Positions 28,918 to 38,365 are shown, counted from the stretch's first letter. The stretch: DNA of 64,000 nucleotides from an uncultured Pirellulaceae bacterium (GCA_938036435.1 CALHPU010000064.1:1-64000); one strand, 5' to 3'. Program-made: numbers and translations. The notes: a model not told the origin generated them from the letters alone.

Positions 28918-30288
28918 ATGGCCTCCAGTCAATCACTGTTTCTTCTTCTAGGAGTGGCCTTATGCGCGGTCGTTCTAATTCAGCTGGCTCTTTGGGCCGC
29001 CCAGTCGCTGTCAATGCTCGCTCACAACCGCCGGCAGTTTGACCTTTCACGAAAATTAATGCTGCAACAGATTGATAGCATCATTGAAAAGCGCGTTGTA
29101 CTTTCGGATTCAGTCGCTCAGGACGTCGTAGATTCGGTCCACAAACAGAAGAATAGCGTTTCCGAAGATGGTTCGTGGTCTGGCTATCGTAGTTTTACCG
29201 TCGCGCGCGTTGCGAAAGAAACCGACAGCGTTACCTCGTTGTATTTGGTTCCTGAGGATGGGAAACCCATAGCCGACTTCCGTCCGGGGCAGCACCTGAC
29301 GTTGCGACTGAGAGTGCCGGGGAGGGCCAAGCCGGTAATAAGGTGCTACTCACTGTCCTCTGGATCAACATCTGACTCCGCAAATGGAATCGGCGACCCG
29401 TGCTATAGAATTTCGGTCAAAGCGCTGGTGACACAATCATCATCCACCGACACTGCGCCCGCCTCGGTTTACCATGGGCTGGCCAGCACATTCATCAACC
29501 AATCGATCTGTGCCGGGGACCGAATCGAGGTCAAAGCTCCCGCCGGCCAATTTTGGTTGGACGAAGATTCGCCGGTGCCGGTGGTGTTGTTGGCCGGTGG
29601 AATTGGTATCACTCCGATGATCAGCATGCTTGAACGCATACAGGCGACAGGCGCCCAGCGTAGCGCGGTTCTGTTTTATGGAGTCACCAACAGCCGAGAG
29701 CATGCGTTTGAGAATCATTTGCGCAGTATTGCCGCCGTGATGCAAAACGTACATGTGATCACTTGTTACTCACGTCCACTTCCCAGCGATGTCCCGAACG
29801 AGCAGTTTCAGGCACATGGTTTTGTATCTATTGACTTACTGAAACAGGTTCTGCCAAATAATCACTACCAATTCTACATGTGCGGCCCGCCGCCGTTCAT
29901 GGAGTCACTGTACCAAGGATTGGTGGACTGGCAGGTTCCAGAAAGTCGGATTAACTACGAAGCCTTTGGCCCCGCATCGATTGGGACCAAGAACACCGAA
30001 GAAGCATCGGCTGTTGCATCGGGCAATGCTCAGGTCGATCCTGTCTCGTTTGTGCGGTCGGGCAAAACAGTCTTATGGACCGCCGAAGAAAATTCTCTGC
30101 TTGAGCTGGCTGAAGCCAACGGCATCTTTCCTGAAAGTGGTTGTCGCGCTGGTAGTTGTGGCAGCTGCGAAACGGGATTGGTCAGTGGTGAGGTCACCTA
30201 TGCACCAGGGCACAAGCCAGACTGCGGTCCAAGTAAGTGCTTACTGTGTATTGCAAGTCCCAACGGTCCTGTCGAATTGGAACTTTAA
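28918..30288 (+). CDS. Membrane-anchored FAD/NAD(P)-binding oxidoreductase with C-terminal 2Fe-2S ferredoxin domain
   Basis: N-terminal TM helix, RCYSLSSG, VVLLAGGIGITPMISML, MCGPPPFMESLYQGL, then ESGCRAGSCGSCETGLVSGEV...CLLCIASP (2Fe-2S). Confidence 0.9.
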   Translation: MASSQSLFLLLGVALCAVVLIQLALWAAQSLSMLAHNRRQFDLSRKLMLQQIDSIIEKRVVLSDSVAQDVVDSVHKQKNSVSEDGSWSGYRSFTVARVAKETDSVTSLYLVPEDGKPIADFRPGQHLTLRLRVPGRAKPVIRCYSLSSGSTSDSANGIGDPCYRISVKALVTQSSSTDTAPASVYHGLASTFINQSICAGDRIEVKAPAGQFWLDEDSPVPVVLLAGGIGITPMISMLERIQATGAQRSAVLFYGVTNSREHAFENHLRSIAAVMQNVHVITCYSRPLPSDVPNEQFQAHGFVSIDLLKQVLPNNHYQFYMCGPPPFMESLYQGLVDWQVPESRINYEAFGPASIGTKNTEEASAVASGNAQVDPVSFVRSGKTVLWTAEENSLLELAEANGIFPESGCRAGSCGSCETGLVSGEVTYAPGHKPDCGPSKCLLCIASPNGPVELEL

Positions 30289-30290
30289 AC

Positions 30291-31334
30291 ATGAAGCGCC
30301 TTCTGAAAAACGAAAATTGGATTGCCCTGCACTGCTCGAAGTTCGGTATTGTCTTGTTCGGCGGCATCTTCTGCGCGGTGTTGCTGCTTGCGGAGTGCGC
30401 GTTAGCGCAGCCGCCCCAGTGCGACCCCGACAAAGTGCTGACGTGGGAGTCCTGCGCGAAATGCCATGCGAACGAGGTTAGTGTGTGGAAGCAGACGCCT
30501 CATCATCAGACGTTTGACGAGTTAAGCCGCGATCCGCGTGCCAGTGAGATTTGTCAGAAGATGGGGCTGCGATCGGTTAAACGTAGCGATGTTTGTATCA
30601 ATTGCCACTTCACGCTCAAAACAAAGGGCGAGAAGCAAAAACCTGTTTCAGGAATCTCCTGCGAATCGTGCCACGGGGCGGCAGCTGACTGGATCGAGGA
30701 GCACAATGATTACGGGGGTAACGCCGCTACTAAGGAGAGTGAGACTGAGGAGCATCGCGATCAGCGACTGGCAAACAGCACCGCATACGGGATGCGAAAC
30801 ACTCGGGATCTGTACTTGATCGCCAGCAGTTGTTTCCACTGCCATACCGTCCCCAACGAAGAACTAGTTAACGTCGGCGGGCATAAAGCCGGCAGTGATG
30901 ATTTCGAATTGGTGCGGTGGTCACAAGGAAGAGTCCGGCACAACTTTCTACGCACCGACGGGCAGTCAAACGCTATCTCTCCGATTGAACGTTTGCGTGT
31001 CATGTACGTAGTTGGGATGATCGCGGATTTGGAGTTTAGCACGCGTGCTACTGCGGAAGCCACCGAGAAATCGACTTACGGGCTGGCCGTTGCAAGCCGG
31101 GCCGCACGGACGGCTCAAAAACTGATGGAGCTGAACAAGGTGGTTCAGATCGAGGAGGTGGACGCGGTTTTAAACGCTTTCTCGAGCGCCAGTTTGAGTA
31201 CAAATAATCAAGAACAATTGTTGGAGATTGCTGACCTGATTCGCCAATCTGGTCAGGAGTTTGCGGTCAACGCTGATGGAGAGGATCTACAGGCTGTTGA
31301 CTCGTTTTTGCCAAATGAGAGGGAGTATAAGTAA
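30291..31334 (+). CDS. Tetrahaem c-type cytochrome, cytochrome c554-like
   Basis: CAKCH, CINCH, CESCH, CFHCH; N-terminal signal/anchor. Confidence 0.85.
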   Translation: MKRLLKNENWIALHCSKFGIVLFGGIFCAVLLLAECALAQPPQCDPDKVLTWESCAKCHANEVSVWKQTPHHQTFDELSRDPRASEICQKMGLRSVKRSDVCINCHFTLKTKGEKQKPVSGISCESCHGAAADWIEEHNDYGGNAATKESETEEHRDQRLANSTAYGMRNTRDLYLIASSCFHCHTVPNEELVNVGGHKAGSDDFELVRWSQGRVRHNFLRTDGQSNAISPIERLRVMYVVGMIADLEFSTRATAEATEKSTYGLAVASRAARTAQKLMELNKVVQIEEVDAVLNAFSSASLSTNNQEQLLEIADLIRQSGQEFAVNADGEDLQAVDSFLPNEREYK

Positions 31335-31427
31335 GTACAGAGTACAGAGTACAGAGTACAGAGTACAGAGTACTGGGTACTGGGTACTGGGTACTCAACC
31401 CCGAACCCCGCCGAACCCCGAACCCCG
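31334..31427. repeat. 7-bp-period composite tandem repeat: (AGTACAG)5-(GTACTGG)3-(GAACCCC)n
   Basis: agtacag x5, gtactgg x3, then (cc)gaacccc units, between the cytochrome and the cNMP-binding gene. Confidence 0.85.
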
Positions 31428-31527
31428 ATAAACTACCCTGAAAACATCTTCCTCCACGATCGATCGACCGCAACGTTGGGACCAACCACTGGATCCTGAT
31501 CAGACTCCCGGTCAACTTGCGGAGCTA

Positions 31528-33159
31528 TTGCGAACGGAACCTTTCGCTTCGATGGACCGCAGTTCGTTCTCCCGCCGAGTTTCGTTAGAGGGGATTCTCA
31601 AAAACGACTGCCGCATTCACGACTACAAAAAAGGCGACATTGTTGTCCGAGAGGGAGACTATGGTAGCAGCGCTTTTCTAATCCTTTCCGGCGAGGCGCT
31701 AGTTTCGTTAGTGAAGTTGCCTGATGCGATTCTTGGCCGCGGTGAGAAGAGGGGTAAAAGTTGGCTGCGTTCCATCGCGCAGCTTTGGACGAATTCCTCC
31801 TACCCAGAATCGCGCGATTACCGGCCATCGACAAAGTCCACAAAATCTACTGGTATCCGAACCGACGGTGACGAAACGCAAGTGTTCCTGCACGACATCC
31901 CACGGGTCATTCCCGTTGGGAAATCGGTTGCCTTGGGAACCGGGGAAATCTTCGGAGAATTATCCGCGTTAACCCGCACACCTCGTTCGGCGACGGTGGT
32001 CGCTAACGTCGAGACTCGCGTTTTGGAAATTCGCTGGCAGGGATTTCGCGAACTGCTAAAAAGCGCACCGCAATTGAAGGCTCACGTCGAATCGCTCTAC
32101 CGTCAGAACAGCCTGAAAGCTCATTTGCGGGAGATAGACTTATTAAAGCACTTGTCCTCCGATGTTCTAGACGCAGTTGCCAATGAAACTCAGTTCGAAT
32201 CCTACGGCAGTTTCCAATGGAACCAGCAGTTCAAATCAACTTCACAGCAAGATATTTCCAATCGGATACTCGCAGAGCCGCTGATCGCCGAGGAAGGCTG
32301 CTATGTCGATGGACTGGTGCTGATCAGAAATGGATTCGCCCGACTCAGCCGTTCTCACGGTGATGGTCATCAAACCATTGCGTATCTCGGTAAGGGGCAG
32401 GTGTCCGGTTTTCGTGAGCTTTGCCACAACTGGAAGACAGGCGAGCAGCGACCTTGGATGCTTTCCCTTCGCGCGGTCGGCTACGTGGACGTGCTGAAGA
32501 TTCCAGTATCGGTGGTCGAGCGGCTGGTATTGCCGAATGTACCGGTGCAGCATCTGCCCGATCCACTACCGACAGCTGATTCAAACAAAGCGAATCGTCG
32601 AACTGGAACTCGTCAACGTTCAATCGACAGGAATTTGATGGAGTTTTTGGTCGATAAACGTCACGTCAACGGCACCGAAGCGATGGTGATCGACTTGGAC
32701 CGCTGCACGCGTTGCGACGATTGTGTGAGGGCTTGCGCGTCGACCCACAACAACAATCCGCGATTTATCCGTCATGGTGAGAAGCACGACCATTGGATGT
32801 TTGCAACCGCTTGTATGCACTGCCTTGATCCGGTCTGCATGATTGGTTGCCCCACCGGAGCAATCGGACGCACTGAAGAATCTGGACTCGTCACGATCAA
32901 CGATGAAACTTGCATCGGATGTTCAACGTGTGCCAACAGTTGTCCCTATCAGAACATCCGCATGGTTGAAATTAACGATCGAAATGGTCTGCCAATTCTC
33001 AGTAACGAAACCCAGTCACCCATCATGAAAGCGACCAAGTGCGATCTGTGTGCCGATCAGATCACAGGCCCCGCATGCCAAAACGCATGTCCTCATGACG
33101 CGCTGGTAAGGATTGATTTGACAACGCCCGACGCAATGCAAGCTTGGACAGATCGGTAG
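31528..33159 (+). CDS. Fusion: two cyclic-nucleotide-binding (CAP_ED-like) domains plus multi-4Fe-4S ferredoxin (DmsB/HycB-like)
   Basis: GDIVVREGDYGSSAFLILSGEALVSL...GEIFGELSALTRTPRSATVVA and a second NRILAEPLIAEEGCYVDGLVLIRNGFARLSR...; then CTRCDDCVRAC, CMHCLDPVCMIGCP, CIGCSTCANSCP, CDLCADQITGPACQNACP. Confidence 0.88.
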   Translation: MRTEPFASMDRSSFSRRVSLEGILKNDCRIHDYKKGDIVVREGDYGSSAFLILSGEALVSLVKLPDAILGRGEKRGKSWLRSIAQLWTNSSYPESRDYRPSTKSTKSTGIRTDGDETQVFLHDIPRVIPVGKSVALGTGEIFGELSALTRTPRSATVVANVETRVLEIRWQGFRELLKSAPQLKAHVESLYRQNSLKAHLREIDLLKHLSSDVLDAVANETQFESYGSFQWNQQFKSTSQQDISNRILAEPLIAEEGCYVDGLVLIRNGFARLSRSHGDGHQTIAYLGKGQVSGFRELCHNWKTGEQRPWMLSLRAVGYVDVLKIPVSVVERLVLPNVPVQHLPDPLPTADSNKANRRTGTRQRSIDRNLMEFLVDKRHVNGTEAMVIDLDRCTRCDDCVRACASTHNNNPRFIRHGEKHDHWMFATACMHCLDPVCMIGCPTGAIGRTEESGLVTINDETCIGCSTCANSCPYQNIRMVEINDRNGLPILSNETQSPIMKATKCDLCADQITGPACQNACPHDALVRIDLTTPDAMQAWTDR

Positions 33160-33163
33160 GCTC

Positions 33164-34003
33164 ATGGCTGGTAAATCTCAAAAACAATTCAGCTTTTTTG
33201 AACGTCGCATCGTTTTTGCGATGGCCGCCTTGGGCGCGACTGTTCTGGTTGCACTGTGGGTCTGGCTGCAGAATGGCAAACTTCAACACGGAAGTTTTAC
33301 CTCAGGGTACGTGCTACTGGGCAGCTTGTTTTTTCTGACGATGTTGGGGATGCGAAAGCGCCTAACATTCATCCCTGCCATCGGTTCGGCCAGTTTTTGG
33401 ATGCAGTTGCACATCTATGTCGGCCTAGCGTCTTTTGCGATTTTCGCGATCCACGTCGGGCCGCGCATCCCCGATGGCGGACTGGAGATCTTTTTAGCCG
33501 CGCTATACTTGGTGGTGGCCTTTAGTGGCGTTTACGGTTTATACGTCACGCGTTTGGTACCTCGAAAGCTGAGCGCGATTAACGAAGAAGTTATCTTTGA
33601 GCGAATACCGTCGATGCGTAACCAGATCGCACTTGCCGCTCGCGAGATGGTGCTTGAGGCATGCGCGAATTCCGAAGTGTTGGCGAAGTTCTACGTTCGA
33701 CGATTGGCCGCATATTTTGAGCGGCCTCGCAGCCTAGCGTATGCGATCAATCCTACAGGTCGAACTCGCAGGCAATTGATCGGTGAAATTGAGGAACTGG
33801 ATCGGTTTCTGGCCGAAGATCAGCGGAGCGTCAGCAGAAAGTTGGCGGTTTTGATTCGCAAGAAAGACGACCTAGATTTTCATCAGGCGATGCAGGGACG
33901 GCTAAAAGTCTGGCTGTTTGTGCATATTGGAATGACATACAGCCTGCTACTGGTGGCGATCGTTCACGGCATTCTGGCCCATGCGTTTGGCGGGGGGCTA
34001 TGA
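33164..34003 (+). CDS. Multi-TM membrane protein, candidate b-type cytochrome
   Basis: Several TM helices; paired histidines spaced 14 residues apart within helices (LHIYVGLASFAIFAIHVG and VHIGMTYSLLLVAIVHG). Confidence 0.6.
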   Translation: MAGKSQKQFSFFERRIVFAMAALGATVLVALWVWLQNGKLQHGSFTSGYVLLGSLFFLTMLGMRKRLTFIPAIGSASFWMQLHIYVGLASFAIFAIHVGPRIPDGGLEIFLAALYLVVAFSGVYGLYVTRLVPRKLSAINEEVIFERIPSMRNQIALAAREMVLEACANSEVLAKFYVRRLAAYFERPRSLAYAINPTGRTRRQLIGEIEELDRFLAEDQRSVSRKLAVLIRKKDDLDFHQAMQGRLKVWLFVHIGMTYSLLLVAIVHGILAHAFGGGL

Positions 34004-36399
34004 TGAATGATCCCGTCAATCAACCGCTACAAGATTTTTCGTTTGAGCACAGTCAATATCAGCGGCCTAATCAACCTGTGGTCTACGTGCCGCTGCCCGA
34101 CGGCGAGGATGTGATTTCGCATGGACCAGAGCTCTATCAGAAGCCAGTGCCTGCGGTCGGTGATACGGCCAAGCCAGTGCTCAAGTCGCGCTCACTTCGA
34201 ACGCGACGGGGAATATTCTCGTTTGCAATGACGGCGCTTACGCTTAGTTTTCTGTTGATCGCTTTTAATTCGCCTTGGTCCAAAGAATTGATTGCTCCCG
34301 GGCCGCTCAGCTCGCCTCATGCTCAAATTTTAGGAAAGCTTGGTAGCGACCGTTGCGCGGCGTGCCACCAAGCGGCCGACCAGTCCTTTGGACAGTGGAT
34401 AATGTCGGCCGTAGGTGTTCCTTCAGGTCACGCCGTTACTGGTGTCGCAGGAGATGGAGCTACTGCCCAAGGAGCGGCGACTCACCAAAGTCAATTGTGT
34501 ATGAAATGTCACGGCGAAACCCTTGACGCGGAATTTGCCTTAAACCCTCATGGTGCTTCAGTTGAATTGTTGGACCAGTTAACGAGCAAAGCCGGCGGTG
34601 GCGGTTGGGCCGATAGCGTGACACAGACTGTCGCCACGGGATTGGGAATGTCACACGGTAGTTCGATTGCCTGTAACGCTTGCCATCGCGAGCATCATGG
34701 TCATGTCAGTCTCTCGCAGTTGACCGATCAACAGTGCCAGTCCTGTCACCAGCAAACCTTTCACAGTTTTGAGGACGGTCACCCAGAGTTCTCGGTGTCT
34801 GCACAGCAGCGTCGGCAGCGTATCGCGTTTGACCATGGGTCACACTTGAACAAGCATTTTCCGGCGAACAAAACAAGTTTTGACTGTGCCCAATGCCACA
34901 TTGACGATCTGACCAACAACACCAAACTAACGGCGCCTTTTGAACAGTCTTGTGGTGCTTGCCATCAGCAACAAATCGCAGACAGCGGCGATCGCGGTTG
35001 GGCGATATTTTCGTTGCCGATGATCGACATGGAAGCCGTTAAACAACACGGGCTGAGCGTGGGGAACTGGCCAATGGCAGCAACCGGCGATTTTGACGGA
35101 CCGCTGCCGCCGATGATGGGAGTGCTAATGTCTGCAGATTCGAAAGCACAGATTGTTCTTGATCGACTGGGAAATGATTTTGCTTTCGGAGATATTGATC
35201 CTGATGATAAAGCTTCCGTTGCGGATGCTGTCGAGTTGGTTTGGGGTATAAAGCGTCTGTTGAAAGATCTTGCCGATGGTGGACGTGATTCCTTGCGTGA
35301 GAAAATTAGTAGTGCGGCGGGCAAAGATATTTCTAACGAGACGCTAACGCAGATCTTGGCCGGTCTAGATCCGGCGGTTTTTTCCGCAACAGCCAAACGA
35401 TGGTTGCCCGACCTGGATCGCGAGCTGGCAGATGTCGGCAATGAGAATGCTGTTTCAAGCAATGGAGTTCGACTCCGCAAGACCGAACTTGATGAATCGT
35501 TCGTAGCAATGGTACAAGGGCGTTTGGCAGCGCAGGAACTACTGGCAGAAAATCCTCTCTCTGGAGGAGGATTTGAGGCCTCTGACTTCACCGCGTCAGT
35601 TGAAAGCGAACCGGACGAAGAGGAAGAAGTAAACGGCTACGCAAGCACCCCCGTCAGACGAGAACCCCATGTGTTATCCGAGGATTCGGAGTTGCTCGTA
35701 GAGAATCCTCTGCAGTCTGGCGTCGAATTGAGTCTGTCATTGGACGATCCATCACCCGCATCGCCAGCGAAATCCGCTATCTCTGGTTCGGCGCGAACAT
35801 CTAAAATTCCGTTGGGACTAAAAGTGCCCGACGAGATTCATATTTTCGCTCAGGCCAAACAAGTAGCCTTTCGTCCCGGTTGGTTTCGTAGTGATCGTCG
35901 TTTCGTAATTGGCTACCGACCTGCCGACCATGCTGATCCGCTTGTGAAGTCTTGGAGTGATCTAGCGGCCACCGCATCAACAGCAAGTGGGGAAGACGGC
36001 ACTGCCATGGATCGTTTCTTTGCGGCGGTAACTTCAACAAATGCAGTGGGAAGCTGTCGCTCCTGCCACACGGTCGACAAAACCGACCACGGACATTTCG
36101 AATTTCAATGGACTTCCAACCCGCGCGACGAAGGCGAAGCTCGATTTACCAAATTCGCTCATCGCCCGCATCTGATTTTGCCGCAGCTGCAAGATTGCAA
36201 GTATTGTCATCGCATGGATGATGCCAAATCGCTGGTCGGAACGTTTGATGGTTTTGAATCGATGGTCTCGTCTGAGATCAGCAGCAATTTTCACCCGTCT
36301 ACCAAAGCTGATTGTGCGGCCTGTCACCGCAAGGGGCATACCGATAGCGGCTGCATGCAGTGCCACAACTATCACGTCGGTCACAAGCATAAAGATTAG
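34000..36399 (+). CDS. Decahaem c-type cytochrome with single N-terminal TM anchor
   Basis: Ten CXXCH: CAACH, CMKCH, CNACH, CQSCH, CAQCH, CGACH, CRSCH, CKYCH, CAACH, CMQCH. Start overlaps upstream stop (ATGATGA). Confidence 0.9.
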   Translation: MMNDPVNQPLQDFSFEHSQYQRPNQPVVYVPLPDGEDVISHGPELYQKPVPAVGDTAKPVLKSRSLRTRRGIFSFAMTALTLSFLLIAFNSPWSKELIAPGPLSSPHAQILGKLGSDRCAACHQAADQSFGQWIMSAVGVPSGHAVTGVAGDGATAQGAATHQSQLCMKCHGETLDAEFALNPHGASVELLDQLTSKAGGGGWADSVTQTVATGLGMSHGSSIACNACHREHHGHVSLSQLTDQQCQSCHQQTFHSFEDGHPEFSVSAQQRRQRIAFDHGSHLNKHFPANKTSFDCAQCHIDDLTNNTKLTAPFEQSCGACHQQQIADSGDRGWAIFSLPMIDMEAVKQHGLSVGNWPMAATGDFDGPLPPMMGVLMSADSKAQIVLDRLGNDFAFGDIDPDDKASVADAVELVWGIKRLLKDLADGGRDSLREKISSAAGKDISNETLTQILAGLDPAVFSATAKRWLPDLDRELADVGNENAVSSNGVRLRKTELDESFVAMVQGRLAAQELLAENPLSGGGFEASDFTASVESEPDEEEEVNGYASTPVRREPHVLSEDSELLVENPLQSGVELSLSLDDPSPASPAKSAISGSARTSKIPLGLKVPDEIHIFAQAKQVAFRPGWFRSDRRFVIGYRPADHADPLVKSWSDLAATASTASGEDGTAMDRFFAAVTSTNAVGSCRSCHTVDKTDHGHFEFQWTSNPRDEGEARFTKFAHRPHLILPQLQDCKYCHRMDDAKSLVGTFDGFESMVSSEISSNFHPSTKADCAACHRKGHTDSGCMQCHNYHVGHKHKD

Positions 36400-37377
36400 C
36401 TACTTCTCAACGGTGGGCACGTCGAGCAGTCCTCGCCGGCTCATCCACTCGTTGAGTCGATCCGACCAACTGGTGACTGGAAGCTCGTCGACACGTCGCA
36501 TTCCATAGCCATGTCCCCCGGCGTCGTATACATGCAGTTCCGATGGCACGTTTGAATTTTTCAGCGCTCGCATCAGGACCATCGGATTGTCCAGAGGAAC
36601 GTAATCGTCAAAAGCGTGTACGAGAAATGTCGGCGGAGTTTCTTTGTCTACGACTAGCCCTGCATTGAGCCGAGTTCCATCTGCGTTGGACAAACCGCCG
36701 GCATAGATCAACATCATGAAATCCGGTTTGCACGGGCTTTTGTCGATCAAGTCGCTAGATCGATAGGTGCGTTTTTGCATCAGCCCAGTTCTAGCGGCGG
36801 CAACTGCACCGGCTGAAAATCCCAACGCCCCGATACGTTTTGGATCAAGTCCTAGCTCGTCACTGCGAGACCGCAGAAGACTTATCGCGCGCTGGGTGTC
36901 TTGAACTGGTCCTTGCCAAGGCACCTTCAAACGGTGAGTGGGAACGCGATATTTCACCACCGCTGCGGTCACACCAATAGACTTAAACCACTTGGCGACC
37001 TCGGTACCCTCCAAATCCCATGCCAGAATGTTGAAACCACCTCCGGGACAGATCACTACCGCAGTTCCGGTATTGAGAATCGCCTCCGGTCGATAGAGGT
37101 GTATTTCAGGTGCCGAAACATTTCCAAGCTTGATAATCCTCCGGCCACCGATCAGCGTGTCTGTTGCTTTGGTGAAATCTCTCTCGGCGCCAACGGTACG
37201 ATCCTCGTCCGGAATTCCGTTTGGCCAAAGCTTGGTGACTTCTGCATCGGCATCGTGTTTTTGCGCCTGCGATAGCTCTGGTGAGGCCAGAAGTAGACTC
37301 AGCGAAATGGCAACAGCCAACGTAAATAGCAACATGGGTAACTGAGCTAGAATCGGATTGCTGCTTTCAAATTTCAT
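36400..37377 (-). CDS. Alpha/beta hydrolase, apparent paralogue of 7066..7992
   Basis: AVVICPGGGFNILAWDLEG, GALGFSAGAVAAA, GGHGYGMRR. Confidence 0.85.
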   Translation of the reverse strand: MKFESSNPILAQLPMLLFTLAVAISLSLLLASPELSQAQKHDADAEVTKLWPNGIPDEDRTVGAERDFTKATDTLIGGRRIIKLGNVSAPEIHLYRPEAILNTGTAVVICPGGGFNILAWDLEGTEVAKWFKSIGVTAAVVKYRVPTHRLKVPWQGPVQDTQRAISLLRSRSDELGLDPKRIGALGFSAGAVAAARTGLMQKRTYRSSDLIDKSPCKPDFMMLIYAGGLSNADGTRLNAGLVVDKETPPTFLVHAFDDYVPLDNPMVLMRALKNSNVPSELHVYDAGGHGYGMRRVDELPVTSWSDRLNEWMSRRGLLDVPTVEK

Positions 37378-37480
37378 CCCCGCATGGTAGTTCAATTTAT
37401 GTCCGGTTCTATCAAGAGGCTCAAACTCTGTGGGCGATTATACAGTTCGACGACAAGTGCATGAAAAGTTTGAGAGGTCA

Positions 37481-37571
37481 GATGGCATTTTAAAACTTGC
37501 AGTGGACTTCGCAAGAAGTCCGACTCATCTCAGGGAACAAAGGAATTCTTGCGAATTCCATTACGAAAGAG
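37481..37571. repeat. ~91-bp hairpin-bearing dispersed repeat, family B copy 1
   Basis: gatggcattttaaaacttgcagtggacttcgcaagaagtcc...ggaattcttgcgaa; aligns without gaps to 53978..54068. Confidence 0.7.
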
Positions 37572-37608
37572 TTGCAAACTTGAGTTTTTAAACCTCCTCT
37601 AAGTCGGG

Positions 37609-38286
37609 CTACGGCAATGCCTTAATATAGAGGTCTTTGAACCAAACCTTGCTAATTGGGTCGTGAGCCTGAAGTGCGATTGTGCCTTTGCCTAACACTC
37701 TTCCCGACATTTTTTCTTCACGTTTGACATCGTCAGGTTCGACGTAGTCGGTGACGGTGTTTCCGTTGACCTTGATCAAGATATGCTTTTTTTCAACGAT
37801 CACTTCGAAGTCAAACCACTGGTTGTCTTTCACTGGGGCTTCGAAGTTGTCCTTGACTGCGTAGAGGCCTGCCGTTTTTTTCGGGTCGGAATGTGTGTTG
37901 TTGACCTGCGCTTCGTAACCTGCCTCCGGCCAGCCTTTTTCTTGGTACTTGGTATGAAAGTAGATGCCCGAATTAGCTTTAGGCTCGGTCTTTACTTTGG
38001 CCTTGAAGTGGAAGTTGGTATAGGAACCATGTCCCTTTTCTCCAACGAAGAACGCATGCGCCCGTGGCCCGTTGGTAACAAGGCAACCATCTTCGACATA
38101 AACGGAATCAACATTTTCGCTGACGTGCCAGCCTAGCAAATTCTCGCCATTGAACATTGACACAAATTCGCCGCCCGTTTTGTCTTGAGCCAACGACAGT
38201 GGAATCGCCGATAGTGCAATGACGAAGCAAGATGCAATCGACAGGATTGAGACTGGCGAAGACGAAACTGATTTTGAGACGATCAT
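37609..38286 (-). CDS. DUF1080 (3-keto-disaccharide hydrolase-like) secreted protein
   Basis: FVSMFNGENLLGWHVSENVDSVYVEDGCLVTNG...NFHFKAKVKTEPKANSGIYFHTKYQEKGWPEAGYEAQVNNTH. Confidence 0.9.
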   Translation of the reverse strand: MIVSKSVSSSPVSILSIASCFVIALSAIPLSLAQDKTGGEFVSMFNGENLLGWHVSENVDSVYVEDGCLVTNGPRAHAFFVGEKGHGSYTNFHFKAKVKTEPKANSGIYFHTKYQEKGWPEAGYEAQVNNTHSDPKKTAGLYAVKDNFEAPVKDNQWFDFEVIVEKKHILIKVNGNTVTDYVEPDDVKREEKMSGRVLGKGTIALQAHDPISKVWFKDLYIKALP

Positions 38287-38365
38287 GGCTGGAATCCTAA
38301 TGAGTTGGATTAAATTGAACTTAACCATGATTGCAATGACATACGTCAGACGCAAGTTCCGGTAG

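Noticed and set aside
31334-31427. Possible CRISPR or telomere-like array
   Set aside because: 7-bp direct repeats without spacers; composite microsatellite only.
34965-35591. 208-aa minus-strand ORF
   Set aside because: Antisense of the decahaem cytochrome's middle region; Ser/Arg-rich shadow translation.
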